A stretch of DNA of 46,243 nucleotides from an uncultured Thomasclavelia sp. (GCF_944324745.1 NZ_CALUXO010000086.1:1-46243), one strand, 5' to 3'. Shown: positions 34,769 to 45,388, numbered from the stretch's first letter. Notes: generated by a model from the sequence alone, not told the origin. Numbers and translations are program-made.

Positions 34769-36637
34769 ATGCTCGACGATTTTTTGATTCATATATTTCA
34801 TAAAGGAAATACGCTAGAAGCGTACAAGATTTTTGGGGCTCATTTAGAAACAAATGACCATAAAAAAGGTGTCCGCTTCACCGTTTATGCACCTAATGCT
34901 AAAAGTGTGCAAGTCGTTGGTGATTTCAATAACTGGGATGGAAGTAATCATTATATGGAAAGATATACCGATGGTGGTATTTGGACGTTATTTATTCCTG
35001 GGGTAAAAGAAAAGGCATTGTATAAATATCGAATTGAAACCCAAAATTCAGCAACTGTTGATCGGGCTGATCCATATGCTTTTTATAGCGAATTAAGACC
35101 AGGAACAGCTTCACGGGTTTACAATATTGAAAATTTCCGTTGGTCAGATAAACGCTGGCTTAATGCTCGAACTAAGAATTTTGATAAGCCGATGAATATA
35201 TATGAAGCCAATATTGGCTCTTGGAAGATGAAAAAAGATTTTACTGATGAAGAAGACGGAGAATTTTATACTTATGAGGAAATGATTGATTTACTAATAC
35301 CGTATTTAGTAGAAAATCATTATACTCATCTAGAATTAATGCCTTTAACTGAGTTTCCATTTGATGGATCTTGGGGCTATCAAGCGACAGGATATTTTAG
35401 TGTAACTAGCCGGTATGGTGAACCAAAAGGATTGATGAAGTTCATTAATGCTTGTCATAAGGCCGGAATTGGTGTTATTATGGATTTTGTTCCTGCCCAT
35501 TTTGTTAAAGATGGACATGGTTTATATCAATTTGATGGTGGTTTTGTTTATGACTACCCAGATATTAATCGTCGTTATACTGAATGGGATAGTGTTTATT
35601 TTGATGTTGGACGTGAGGAAGTGCGAAGCTTTTTAATGAGTAGCGTAGCCTTTTTTGCGGAATATTTCCACGTTGATGGAATACGGTTTGATGCCGTAAG
35701 TAATTTAATCTATTGGAAAGGTAATAAAGAAGCTGGATTAAATGACGGAGCAGTTGAATTTATGCGTCGTATGAATAACCATATGAAAGGTTATTATCCA
35801 GGAGTTATGTTAATTGCTGAAGATTCTAGTGATTTTAATGGTGTAACTAAGTCACCAGATGTTGGCGGTTTAGGTTTTGATTATAAATGGGATCTAGGCT
35901 GGATGAATGATACATTAAAATATATGAAACTTGATCCAGTTTATCGTCAAAGTGATCATAATTTAATGACGTTTTCAATGGCATATTTCTATAGCGAAAA
36001 CTTTATTTTGCCATTTTCACATGATGAAGTAGTTCATAGTAAAGGGACAATTGTCGATAAAATTTGGGGGACTCATGAACAAAAATTTGCTCAATTGAAG
36101 ACTCTCTATACTTATATGATGATTCACCCAGGTAAAAAACTTAACTTCATGGGTAATGAATTAGGTGAATATAAAGAATGGGATGAAAAAGTAGCACTAG
36201 GATGGAATATTTTAAAATATCCAATCCATGACTCTTTCCATCATTTCATGATTCGTTTAAATGAAATTTACAAAGACTATCCATGTATGTATGAACAAGA
36301 TTATGGTATGGATGGTTTTGAATGGCTGGTAGTTGATGATCGGCAACAAAGTGTTTTTGCGATTGAACGTAAAGGACTTGATGGCAGCTCATTAATTGCA
36401 GTTATGAATTTTACCGGAAATAAACATGAGGGATATAAGATTCCAGTTAATAAACCGGGATCATACAAAGAAATAATTAATAGTGATACCGATATTTATA
36501 CCGGAAGTAATTTCACTAATAAACGGGCTATTAGAGCTAAAAAGGGTCAAACATTAAATAAAGAATATTACATACCAGTAAATATTGCTCCTTTTGGCAG
36601 CATGATTTTCGAATATAGAGCACCTAAATCTAAATAA
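34769..36637 (+). CDS. glgB: 1,4-alpha-glucan branching enzyme
   Basis: A 622-residue cytosolic GH13 enzyme that makes alpha-1,6 branches in glycogen. GGGGGAG precedes ATG 34769. A CBM48 domain comes first (about 30-115: GVRFTVYAPNAKSVQVVGDFNNWDG). The (beta/alpha)8 barrel carries nucleophile D308 (GIRFDAVSN), acid/base E351 (LIAEDSS) and the third carboxylate D419 (PFSHDEVVHSKG), with MGNELGEYKEWD afterwards. All are standard for GH13 branching enzymes of normal length. It is the first gene of a two-gene operon with glgP, under a consensus cre site. Confidence 0.96.
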   Translation: MLDDFLIHIFHKGNTLEAYKIFGAHLETNDHKKGVRFTVYAPNAKSVQVVGDFNNWDGSNHYMERYTDGGIWTLFIPGVKEKALYKYRIETQNSATVDRADPYAFYSELRPGTASRVYNIENFRWSDKRWLNARTKNFDKPMNIYEANIGSWKMKKDFTDEEDGEFYTYEEMIDLLIPYLVENHYTHLELMPLTEFPFDGSWGYQATGYFSVTSRYGEPKGLMKFINACHKAGIGVIMDFVPAHFVKDGHGLYQFDGGFVYDYPDINRRYTEWDSVYFDVGREEVRSFLMSSVAFFAEYFHVDGIRFDAVSNLIYWKGNKEAGLNDGAVEFMRRMNNHMKGYYPGVMLIAEDSSDFNGVTKSPDVGGLGFDYKWDLGWMNDTLKYMKLDPVYRQSDHNLMTFSMAYFYSENFILPFSHDEVVHSKGTIVDKIWGTHEQKFAQLKTLYTYMMIHPGKKLNFMGNELGEYKEWDEKVALGWNILKYPIHDSFHHFMIRLNEIYKDYPCMYEQDYGMDGFEWLVVDDRQQSVFAIERKGLDGSSLIAVMNFTGNKHEGYKIPVNKPGSYKEIINSDTDIYTGSNFTNKRAIRAKKGQTLNKEYYIPVNIAPFGSMIFEYRAPKSK

Positions 36638-36661
36638 AACTGGTAACGAAGAGGAGATAAT

Positions 36662-39058
36662 ATGTTTAAAAACAAAGATGAATTTAAATTTGAGTTTTCA
36701 CGTAGAATTATTGAATCATATGGTAGAACAGTTGAAGAAAGTCATATTACTGAACGCTTTTTAGTACTAGAAACAATGGTGCGTGACTACGCATCTGTAA
36801 ACTGGGCTACAAGTAAAGCAATGATTCGTAATAATTGTCAAAAACAAATGCATTATTTTTCAATGGAATTTTTAATGGGGCGTCTTTTAGTTAACAATAT
36901 GATGAACCTTGGTATCTATGAAATCGCTAAAGAAGGATTAGCTGAATATGGTATCAATATTCATGACTTAGAGGAATTAGAAAGTGATGCAGGACTTGGA
37001 AATGGTGGTCTAGGTCGTTTAGCAGCATGTTTCATGGATTCACTTGCTTCATTAAAATATCCAGGTCATGGACATACTATCCGTTATGAATACGGTTTAT
37101 TTAAGCAAAAAATCGAAAATGGTTATCAAATTGAATTACCTGATCAATGGATGCAGGTAGGGTTTAACTGGGAAGTAAGAAAACCTAAACATCGAGTACC
37201 AGTAAAATTCTTTGGAAAAATTGTTTTCAATGAAGAAACAGGTAAATACGAACATGTTGATGCTGAAGAAGTATATGCGGTTCCTTATGATGTACCAATC
37301 GTTGGTAATGATACAGCAACTACTAATACTTTAAGATTATGGCAAGCTGAAGCTAGTGATAATATTCCAGCTAATCAGGATTTTAGACAATATATCCAAA
37401 ATGTTCGTGATATTTGCCAAATGCTTTATCCTGATGATTCTACACCAGCTGGTAAAACATTACGTTTAAAACAAGAATATTTCTTTACATGTGCTGGTTT
37501 AGCTTCAATTGTTAAAGCACACTTGAGACAATATCCAAGTTTAAGTAATTTCCATGAAAAAGTAGTTATTCAATTAAATGATACTCATCCAGTTTTGGCA
37601 ATTCCAGAATTAATGAGAATCTTAATTGATGAACATGATTTTGAATGGGAAGAAGCTTGGGATATTACAACTCAAACATTTGCTTATACAAATCATACAA
37701 TTTTAGCTGAAGCAATGGAAACATGGCCAATTAGTCTAATGCAGTCATTATTACCAAGAATCTATCAGATCATTGAAGAAATTCATCGTCGTTTTATCGG
37801 ATACGCTAAAATGGTTAGTGATCATGATGATGAATTAGTAAATCGAGTAATGATCTTACGTGATGGAACTGTTTATATGGCAAGACTTGCAATTGTTGGA
37901 AGCTTTAGTGTCAATGGGGTAGCTAGATTACATTCTGATATTTTAGCTCATCGTGAATTAAGAGATTTTGCTTTACTATATCCAAATAAATTCAACAATA
38001 AAACAAACGGGGTAACTCATCGTCGTTGGTTGGCATATTGTAACCCTGAATTATCATCATTAATCACTGAATATATCGGTGATGACTGGATCAAACATCC
38101 AGAAAAGTTAGAAGATTTAATGGATCATGTTGATGATGAAAATCTTCAAAAACGTTTCTTAGAAGTTAAGAAACAAAGAAAACAAATCTTAGCAGATTAT
38201 ATTAAAGAACATAATGGTATTGAAGTTGATGTTAATAGTATTTTCGATATTCAAGTAAAACGTCTTCATGCTTATAAACGTCAATTATTAAATGTATTAC
38301 ACATTATTGATTTATACTTTAGAATGAAAGATAATCCAGATTATCGAATTGAACCAAGAACATTTATCTTTGGTGCTAAAGCTGCAAGTGGTTATTATTT
38401 TGCTAAAAAGATCATTAAATTAATTAATAGTGTTGGGGATGTTGTTAATAACGATCCTGAAACAAATAAATATTTAAAAGTTGTTTTCTTAGAAAACTAT
38501 GGAGTAACTTTAGCTGAAAAAATCATGCCAGCAGCTGATGTTTCAGAACAAATTTCTACAGCTGGTAAAGAAGCTAGTGGTACTGGTAATATGAAATTTA
38601 TGATGAACGGTGCGATTACTGTTGGTACTTTAGATGGTGCTAATGTTGAAATTGCTGAACGTGTTGGTGAAGAAAACTGCGTTATCTTTGGTTTAAAAGA
38701 TGAAGAAGTTAAACAATTACGTGACAGTGGTGAGTATCGTGCTTGGGATTATTACAATAATGATCCAAGATTAAAACGTGCTATTGATAGCTTGATGGAT
38801 GGTACATTCATTGAAAATCGTGAAGAATTCAGAGTTATTTTTGAAGAATTGATGAATAAAAATGACGAATATTTTGTTTTAGCTGATTATGAATCATTCT
38901 GTGGAACACAAATTAGAATTCGGGAAATGTATCAAAATCCTAGCCGTTGGGCAAGAGCATGTTTAGTTAATATTGCTAAGAGTGGTTACTTCTCTTCAGA
39001 TAGAACTATTCAACAATATGTAGATGATATCTGGCATCTAGAAAAATTAAAATTCTAA
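36662..39058 (+). CDS. glgP: Glycogen/starch phosphorylase
   Basis: A 798-residue GT35 enzyme releasing glucose-1-phosphate from alpha-1,4-glucan ends with inorganic phosphate. The PLP lysine is K645 in EASGTGNMKF, and the N-terminal HYFSMEFLMGRLL, DAGLGNGGLGRLAACF and IQLNDTHPVLAIPELMR blocks are fully conserved. Length is normal for bacterial maltodextrin/glycogen phosphorylases. It starts 24 bases after glgB with an AGAGGAGA site and ends at a strong terminator. The ADP-glucose synthesis genes (glgC, glgD, glgA) are not in the window. Confidence 0.97.
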   Translation: MFKNKDEFKFEFSRRIIESYGRTVEESHITERFLVLETMVRDYASVNWATSKAMIRNNCQKQMHYFSMEFLMGRLLVNNMMNLGIYEIAKEGLAEYGINIHDLEELESDAGLGNGGLGRLAACFMDSLASLKYPGHGHTIRYEYGLFKQKIENGYQIELPDQWMQVGFNWEVRKPKHRVPVKFFGKIVFNEETGKYEHVDAEEVYAVPYDVPIVGNDTATTNTLRLWQAEASDNIPANQDFRQYIQNVRDICQMLYPDDSTPAGKTLRLKQEYFFTCAGLASIVKAHLRQYPSLSNFHEKVVIQLNDTHPVLAIPELMRILIDEHDFEWEEAWDITTQTFAYTNHTILAEAMETWPISLMQSLLPRIYQIIEEIHRRFIGYAKMVSDHDDELVNRVMILRDGTVYMARLAIVGSFSVNGVARLHSDILAHRELRDFALLYPNKFNNKTNGVTHRRWLAYCNPELSSLITEYIGDDWIKHPEKLEDLMDHVDDENLQKRFLEVKKQRKQILADYIKEHNGIEVDVNSIFDIQVKRLHAYKRQLLNVLHIIDLYFRMKDNPDYRIEPRTFIFGAKAASGYYFAKKIIKLINSVGDVVNNDPETNKYLKVVFLENYGVTLAEKIMPAADVSEQISTAGKEASGTGNMKFMMNGAITVGTLDGANVEIAERVGEENCVIFGLKDEEVKQLRDSGEYRAWDYYNNDPRLKRAIDSLMDGTFIENREEFRVIFEELMNKNDEYFVLADYESFCGTQIRIREMYQNPSRWARACLVNIAKSGYFSSDRTIQQYVDDIWHLEKLKF

Positions 39059-39064
39059 AACTTA

Positions 39065-39095
39065 GGATAAATCGCTTAGCGATTTATCCTTTTTT
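39065..39095 (+). terminator. Strong terminator after glgP
   Basis: GGATAAATCGC (39065-39075) and GCGATTTATCC (39079-39089) form an 11-bp stem with a TTA loop, followed by six Ts. Confidence 0.95.
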
Positions 39096-39222
39096 AGACA
39101 ATCTTTTTAATGGAAATTATGTAAAATCTATCTAAATAATTATATTATTTTTGGTTAAATCTAGTTATTTAAATTATATTGATTAAAACCGAAAAATAAC
39201 TAATTATCACCCGTGTATTTGA

Positions 39223-39251
39223 TTGCCTTATTTGAAATGATAAGATATAAT
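39223..39251 (+). promoter_or_regulatory. Promoter of the pullulanase gene
   Basis: TTGCCT (39223-39228), 17-bp spacer, TATAAT (39246-39251), 27 bp before the start codon. No cre box was noticed. Confidence 0.7.
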
Positions 39252-39277
39252 GAGTTCTAGGTTAAGGGGTGAATATC

Positions 39278-41362
39278 ATGGAAAATAGTGCTGTAAGAAT
39301 GATTGCGAAAATGGTTGCTGAAAATAAGATAGAGGTTTTATTAGTTCGACAATATTATGACGGGAATAGTGGCAAATTTTATTTACGCAATGTTCAAACA
39401 GGAAAGTTGGAAGAAATTGAAATTTCTGCCAAGTATGTTGAAGAAAAATATACGCATTATTTTTTTGATGATGTCAAAATTGATTTTTCACAAATATATC
39501 AAGTTGTTGATGCCTATGGATTAAGTGAGACTTTACAATATACTCAGCTGGTAAAAGATCCTGATTTTATGAAGGCTAATCATTATGATGGACATGATCT
39601 GGGTAGTACTTACTATCCTGATTATACATCTTTTAAAGTTTGGGCGCCAACAGCATTAGAGGTTAAAGTGCGAATTACTAAAAATCATGAGTCAGTTAGT
39701 TATAGCATGACTAGGACTGAACATGGTGTTTTTTGCTTGTATTTAGCTGGAGATTATGATAATTGTGAGTATGTATATTTAGTTAGACATCATGATAGTT
39801 TTATAAGTGCTTTGGATCCTTATGCATATAGTTCTTCAGCTAATGGTAGAAGCAGTATTATAATTGATTTAAATAAATGTCATGTTGATTTAAATCGCAA
39901 GTATTTACAACCATTAAATAATAAAACGGATGCTATTATTTATGAAGTTAGTGTTCGTGATTTTACTATGTATGAAAATTGTCGTAGTAAACATAAGGGT
40001 AAATTTGCTGGAATTAGTGAGACTGCTCTTTTAACTAAACATGGAAATAGTGCTGGTTTAGATTATTTAGTAGATTTAGGTATTACCCATTTACAATTAT
40101 TACCAATTTTTGATTTTGCTACAGTTGATGAAAATAATCAGGAACTTTTATATAATTGGGGTTATGACCCTGCTCAATACAATGTTCCTGAAGGAAGTTA
40201 TTGTACTGATCCTAATGATGGCTATAGTCGGGTTTTAGAATGTAAAAAAATGATTGCCAAGGTCCATCGTCAAGGCATTAGAGTAGTTATGGATGTAGTG
40301 TATAATCATATGTATGATGTTAATGCTAGTGCGTTTGAACGAATTGTCCCAGGATATTATTTTAGAAGAAATCCTGATGATACATTATCTAATGGTTCTT
40401 GGTGTGGAAATGATTTAGATAGCTGTAAATATATGGTTAGAAAGTATATTATTGATATGTCACGACGTTGGCAAAGTTTTTATGGTGTTGATGGATATCG
40501 ATTTGATTTGATGGGTATCATTGATATTGATACAATCAATCAGGTTTATTCAATTTGTCATGCTTATGATGATTCATTTATGGTCTATGGTGAAGGCTGG
40601 AATATGCCAACTAATTTACCTGATGATCAAAAAGCAATGCAATTTAACCATTATATGATGCCACATATTAGTTTTTTCAATGATGAATTTCGTGATGTTA
40701 TCAAGGGTGGCAGCAGTGATGGAGTTTTAGTTAATAAAGGTTTTGTAACGGGAAATCTTTATGAAACGGAACGGGCTCGTAATGTTTTGACCGCATGTAA
40801 CCGCTATACTACTCCTGATCAGTCAATTAATTATGTTGAATGTCATGATAATGCTACGGTTTTTGATAAATTGTATATTTCTAATGTTGAAGAGGGATTG
40901 AATGGAATTTTAAATCGTCAGAAGAATTTGACAATTGTGACTTTGATTGCCCAAGGAGTTCCTTTTATCCATGCGGGGCAGGAGTTCTATCGGACTAAAG
41001 GTGGAATTGGAAATAGTTATAATTCGCCTGATAATATTAATTCAATTAATTGGGATTTTCGAGATATCTATAAAGAGGATGTTGAGGATATTAAAAAAAT
41101 CATTCAGTTAAGAAAAGATAATAAATGTTTCCGTTATGCTACAACAGAAGAAATTGAAGCTAATGTTTGGGTTGAAAATATTGACTTTAAAATGTTAAAA
41201 TATACTCTAAAACAAGATGAGGGGCCATATCGGCAATTTGTGATTTATATTAACCCATCTAGTTTTACTTTTGATTATAATGAAACTGATTATCAGTTAC
41301 TTTATGGTAAGATTACCGATAATCAAATTGGAGCTAAAACAGTTGTTATTTTAGCTAGATAG
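39278..41362 (+). CDS. pulA: Type I pullulanase (glycogen debranching)
   Basis: A 694-residue GH13_14 enzyme that hydrolyses alpha-1,6 branches. I start it at ATG 39278, after AAGGGGTG; a GTG at 39269 overlaps that site. An N-terminal module and CBM48-like domain (about 110-190, SFKVWAPTALEVKV) precede the barrel. The pullulanase motif YNWGYDPAQYNVPEGSY is present, as are VVMDVVYNH, GYRFDLMG (nucleophile D410), YGEGW (acid/base E439) and ECHDNATVFDKL (D524). There is no signal peptide, so it acts inside the cell, probably on glycogen or imported maltodextrins together with glgP. It is 11 bases from pth, implying read-through. Confidence 0.93.
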   Translation: MENSAVRMIAKMVAENKIEVLLVRQYYDGNSGKFYLRNVQTGKLEEIEISAKYVEEKYTHYFFDDVKIDFSQIYQVVDAYGLSETLQYTQLVKDPDFMKANHYDGHDLGSTYYPDYTSFKVWAPTALEVKVRITKNHESVSYSMTRTEHGVFCLYLAGDYDNCEYVYLVRHHDSFISALDPYAYSSSANGRSSIIIDLNKCHVDLNRKYLQPLNNKTDAIIYEVSVRDFTMYENCRSKHKGKFAGISETALLTKHGNSAGLDYLVDLGITHLQLLPIFDFATVDENNQELLYNWGYDPAQYNVPEGSYCTDPNDGYSRVLECKKMIAKVHRQGIRVVMDVVYNHMYDVNASAFERIVPGYYFRRNPDDTLSNGSWCGNDLDSCKYMVRKYIIDMSRRWQSFYGVDGYRFDLMGIIDIDTINQVYSICHAYDDSFMVYGEGWNMPTNLPDDQKAMQFNHYMMPHISFFNDEFRDVIKGGSSDGVLVNKGFVTGNLYETERARNVLTACNRYTTPDQSINYVECHDNATVFDKLYISNVEEGLNGILNRQKNLTIVTLIAQGVPFIHAGQEFYRTKGGIGNSYNSPDNINSINWDFRDIYKEDVEDIKKIIQLRKDNKCFRYATTEEIEANVWVENIDFKMLKYTLKQDEGPYRQFVIYINPSSFTFDYNETDYQLLYGKITDNQIGAKTVVILAR

Positions 41363-41373
41363 GAGAGTTTAAT

Positions 41374-41928
41374 TTGAAATTAATTGTAGGTTTAGGAAAT
41401 CCTGGTAAAGAATATGACAAGACAAGGCATAATACGGGCTTTATGGTCATTGATAATTTGGCTAAAAAGCTTAATGTCAGTATTGATCAAAAAAAATTTA
41501 AAGCTTTATATGTTAAATGTAAATATCATGGTGAAGATGTTATTTTATTAAAGCCACAGACATTTATGAATTTATCAGGTGAAGCAGTTATTGCTGCGAT
41601 GAATTTTTATAAAATTGATATTGATGATATATTAGTGATTTATGATGATTTAGATATGCCAGTAGGAAAGCTAAGATTACGTAAAAGTGGCAGTGCTGGC
41701 GGACATAATGGGATCAAAAATATCATTTCTCATTTATCATCGCAAGATTTTAAACGGATTCGGGTTGGAATCGATCGTCATCCTTATATGAAAGTTGTTG
41801 ATTATGTTCTATCTAAATTTACCGAAGAAGAAGATGCAGCAATTAATGAAGGGATTGAAAAAGCAACAGCAGCGATTCTTGATTATCTTGATCATGATTT
41901 TGATTATGCGATGAATCATTATAATTAG
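41374..41928 (+). CDS. pth: Peptidyl-tRNA hydrolase
   Basis: A 184-residue essential enzyme recycling peptidyl-tRNA dropped from ribosomes. It starts at TTG 41374 after AGGAGAG; the N-terminus KLIVGLGNPGKEYDKTRHNTGF is diagnostic, with catalytic H19. LKPQTFMNLSGEAV, VIYDDLDMPVG (catalytic Asp) and SAGGHNGIKNII complete the family motifs. It is followed 8 bases later by mfd, the standard pth-mfd pairing of Firmicutes. The TTG start may keep its level low. Confidence 0.97.
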   Translation: MKLIVGLGNPGKEYDKTRHNTGFMVIDNLAKKLNVSIDQKKFKALYVKCKYHGEDVILLKPQTFMNLSGEAVIAAMNFYKIDIDDILVIYDDLDMPVGKLRLRKSGSAGGHNGIKNIISHLSSQDFKRIRVGIDRHPYMKVVDYVLSKFTEEEDAAINEGIEKATAAILDYLDHDFDYAMNHYN

Positions 41929-41936
41929 GGGATATT

Positions 41937-44900
41937 ATGAAGAAGATAGATGAAATATTACAGAATAACCTGGCTTTTAAGACCTTGCTTAAAGGTCAGG
42001 GTAATATCATCGTTAATGATGTTAACGATGAGGCACTACTTATAACTAGTGCCTTTTTACACTTACAAAAAAATATTATAGTAATCAAACCTAATCAATA
42101 TGAAGCTAATTTGCTTTATCAGCAATTGCTTTTAATAAATGAACAAGATTGTTTATTTTTTCCAGTTGATGAATCATATCGAATTGAAACTTTAGCAGCC
42201 TCACCAGAAATATTAGGACAGCGTATCGATACGTTATATCAGTTAACCTTAGATAAGCCAAAGATCTTAATTACTCATGGTCAGGCTTTAGTGCGTTATC
42301 TACCAACTAAGCAGTTATTTAAAGATAATTGTATCGAAGTCAAAGTTGGGATGCGAATTAATATTTATGATCTTCAAAAGCAATTAATTAAAGCAGGATA
42401 TCAAAGTGCCTTACGAGTAGATCAGCCATTTTATTTTTCTAAGCGTGGTGGTGTTATCGATGTTTATTCAATTCAATATGAAAATCCAATTCGAATTGAA
42501 TTTTTTGATGATGAAATTGATAATATTCGTTTCTATGATCAAAATAGTCAACGAAAAATTGAAACAACAAATGAAGTTACGATTATACCAGCTAGTGATA
42601 TTTTATATGAAGACAGTGAAGTTAGAGCGGTACTAAGCAAGATCAATGACTTAAGAGATTTGCAATATGAGGAACTTGATGAAATTTATCAAGATGATTA
42701 TTTGAACAAAGTTTCCATTGATCAAGAGAATCTTCGTAATCATGGAACGGGTTTTGATTTATATAGCTATTATAATTTATTTAAAAATACGACTAATCTG
42801 TTAGATTATCTTGATGATCCATTAATTATTCAGGTAAATCGAAAGGAAATCGAAACAGCGTATAAAAATTACCTGGAAGAAAATTTCTATTATTATAAAG
42901 AATTGACGACTATTGGTAAGGCGGTTTCTGGATTACATTTATTCAGTGATTTATATCAAATACTAGATCGAAAAGCAGTATCTTTCAGTTCTTTTGAAAC
43001 TAAAGATAGTGATATTGTCTTTAATGCACGACCAGTTTTATTAGATAATAATGATGAAAATCAGTTAATTAAGGAAATAAGAGATTATTTAAAAGTTTCT
43101 AAGGTAGTATTGGCATTAGATGATAAGCATCAGGTACAGTTAATGTGTGAAATGTTTGATCGTCATGAAATGGGATATACTTTAGTTGGAATAAAAGATG
43201 AGTTGTATCCTGGATTGAATATTGGAATTTATCGTCTTAATGCGGGAGTTGAATTATTAGATGAGAAAATTGTTATTATTAGTGCTAATGAGTTGTTTAA
43301 GACTCGTAATTTAAATAAACCTAAGTATTTTAAATATAAGAATGCTAAGGTTATTAAAGATTATCAGGAATTAAATATTGGTGATTATGTTGTTCATGAT
43401 AATTATGGAATTGGACAGTATTTAGGAATTAAAACATTAGAGGTTCAAGGATTTCATAAAGATTATCTATATGTGGCTTATGCAAATAATGATACTTTAT
43501 ATATTCCAGTTGAACAATTTAAGCTGATTCGTAAATATTCCAGCAGTGAAGGAAAAGTACCAAAGATTAATCAGCTTGGAAGTTCTAACTGGCAAAAATC
43601 TAAAGCTAAAGCTCGAAATAAAGTTGATGGTATTGCTGATAAATTGATAGAAATCTATTCTGCTAGAATCAATCAGCCAGGTTTTGCTTTTCCACCAGAT
43701 AACCAGATGCAAAAAGAATTTGAAGATGCTTTTGGTTATGAATTGACAGCTGATCAGGCTCGTTCAGTTGCTGAAATAAAAGCGGATATGGAAAAACCAC
43801 AGCCAATGGATCGTCTGTTATGTGGTGATGTAGGATTTGGTAAAACTGAAGTTGCTTTACGCGCTGCTTTTAAAGCTATTTTAGCTAATAAACAAGTAGC
43901 TTTTTTATGCCCAACAACTATTTTATCAATGCAGCATTATAAAACAATGCAAGAAAGGTTTAAAGATTTTCCGGTAAAAGTAGCTTTATTAAATCGTTTT
44001 ACGACAGCTAAAAATCGTAAACAGATTTTAGCAGACTTAAAAGAAGGGAAAATTGATTTATTAGTAGGAACTCATCGAATTTTATCTTCAGATGTTGTTT
44101 TTAAAGATATTGGATTATTATGTATTGACGAAGAACAACGTTTTGGAGTAAGACAAAAAGAAAAGATTAAAGAATATCGAAAAACGATTGATGTTTTAAC
44201 CCTAACAGCCACCCCAATACCAAGAACATTACAGATGTCGTTGATGGGAATTCGGGGATTATCACAAATCGAAACGCCACCAAAAAACCGGCAGCCAATT
44301 CAAACCTATGTTGTTGGTAAAAATAGCTTATTGATTAAACAAATCATTGAGCGTGAATTAGCTAGAGATGGACAAGTCTTCTATTTGTATAATAATACTA
44401 GTCGAATTAATGAAGTAGCTTATAACATTTCACTAACCATCCCACAGGCTAAAGTAGCAGTAGGTCATGGTCAAATGGATAAAAATGAGTTAGAAGATGT
44501 AATGATGCGCTTTGTCAATAAAGAATTTAATGTACTAGTTTGTACGACAATTATTGAAACTGGAATTGATATTCCTAATGCCAATACGATAATTGTTGAA
44601 GATGCTGATCATTTTGGTTTAAGTCAATTATATCAAATCAAAGGTCGGGTTGGCCGTAGTAATCGAGGAGCTTATGCTTATTTACTTTATAATCCATCAA
44701 AAGTTTTAAATGAAGAAGCGACTAAACGACTTAAAGCCATTAAGGAATTCACTGAATTAGGTAGTGGTTATAAAATTGCCATGCGTGATCTAGCAATTCG
44801 TGGTGCTGGGGATATTTTAGGTGGCACCCAATCTGGTTTTATCGATTCTATTGGTTTTGAGATGTTTATGAAAATCTTAAAAGAAGCTGTTGATGAAAAA

Positions 44901-45374
44901 ATGGGAAAAGAGATAGAAGAAACCAAAGAAATTAAAACTGTTAATGTTAAGGTTGATGGATATATTCCTCATGATTATGTTTCTAGTGATATTGAAAAAT
45001 TAGAATTATATCAACGGTTAGATCAAACTAAGACTATTAGTGCTATTGATCATTTAAAATCAGAATTTATTGATTATTACGGTAAGTTACCTAAAGAAGT
45101 AGCTGTCTTGATTGAAAAAAGAAAATTAGATATTTTAGCTTCAACCACAATTGTTGATAAAATCGTTGAAGTTAAAGATCGGATGGAAGTTACTTTTACA
45201 AGTAAATATAGTAGTGAATTAAAAGGTGATCAGTTCTTTGAACTAGTTAATCGTTTATTTACCCGACCACAGTTTAAACAAAGTGGTGGTAAAATAACAA
45301 TTAGTTTACCTAAATCTGATCAATGGTTAGAAAGAATAAATCAAATGATTACTACTCTTAGTAGCGAGGCTTAG
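41937..45374 (+). CDS. mfd: Transcription-repair coupling factor
   Basis: A 1145-residue DNA translocase that removes stalled RNA polymerase and recruits UvrA. The N-terminal UvrB-like module (about 1-330) is followed by the RNA-polymerase-interacting CarD-like domain (about 475-550: GDYVVHDNYGIGQYLGI). The RecG-like motor has Walker A GDVGFGKTE (K636), Walker B DEEQRFG (D731), LTATPIPRTLQMS and QIKGRVGRS. The C-terminal TRCF domain (about 1010-1110) is complete. The length is normal. It starts 8 bases after pth (GGGGATATT before ATG) and ends at a terminator. Confidence 0.98.
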   Translation: MKKIDEILQNNLAFKTLLKGQGNIIVNDVNDEALLITSAFLHLQKNIIVIKPNQYEANLLYQQLLLINEQDCLFFPVDESYRIETLAASPEILGQRIDTLYQLTLDKPKILITHGQALVRYLPTKQLFKDNCIEVKVGMRINIYDLQKQLIKAGYQSALRVDQPFYFSKRGGVIDVYSIQYENPIRIEFFDDEIDNIRFYDQNSQRKIETTNEVTIIPASDILYEDSEVRAVLSKINDLRDLQYEELDEIYQDDYLNKVSIDQENLRNHGTGFDLYSYYNLFKNTTNLLDYLDDPLIIQVNRKEIETAYKNYLEENFYYYKELTTIGKAVSGLHLFSDLYQILDRKAVSFSSFETKDSDIVFNARPVLLDNNDENQLIKEIRDYLKVSKVVLALDDKHQVQLMCEMFDRHEMGYTLVGIKDELYPGLNIGIYRLNAGVELLDEKIVIISANELFKTRNLNKPKYFKYKNAKVIKDYQELNIGDYVVHDNYGIGQYLGIKTLEVQGFHKDYLYVAYANNDTLYIPVEQFKLIRKYSSSEGKVPKINQLGSSNWQKSKAKARNKVDGIADKLIEIYSARINQPGFAFPPDNQMQKEFEDAFGYELTADQARSVAEIKADMEKPQPMDRLLCGDVGFGKTEVALRAAFKAILANKQVAFLCPTTILSMQHYKTMQERFKDFPVKVALLNRFTTAKNRKQILADLKEGKIDLLVGTHRILSSDVVFKDIGLLCIDEEQRFGVRQKEKIKEYRKTIDVLTLTATPIPRTLQMSLMGIRGLSQIETPPKNRQPIQTYVVGKNSLLIKQIIERELARDGQVFYLYNNTSRINEVAYNISLTIPQAKVAVGHGQMDKNELEDVMMRFVNKEFNVLVCTTIIETGIDIPNANTIIVEDADHFGLSQLYQIKGRVGRSNRGAYAYLLYNPSKVLNEEATKRLKAIKEFTELGSGYKIAMRDLAIRGAGDILGGTQSGFIDSIGFEMFMKILKEAVDEKMGKEIEETKEIKTVNVKVDGYIPHDYVSSDIEKLELYQRLDQTKTISAIDHLKSEFIDYYGKLPKEVAVLIEKRKLDILASTTIVDKIVEVKDRMEVTFTSKYSSELKGDQFFELVNRLFTRPQFKQSGGKITISLPKSDQWLERINQMITTLSSEA

Positions 45375-45388
45375 ACCTCGCTTTTTTT
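45363..45388 (+). terminator. Terminator overlapping the mfd stop
   Basis: AGCGAGG (45363-45369) pairs with CCTCGCT (45376-45382), loop includes the TAG stop; seven Ts follow. Confidence 0.93.

Noticed and set aside
35448-35636. 62-codon plus-strand frame inside glgB
   Set aside because: Out-of-frame shadow within the catalytic barrel coding region.
42445-42636. 63-codon frame inside mfd
   Set aside because: Out-of-frame shadow of the N-terminal module.
43497-43712. 71-codon minus-strand frame inside mfd
   Set aside because: Antisense to the CarD-like and adjoining region; no support.
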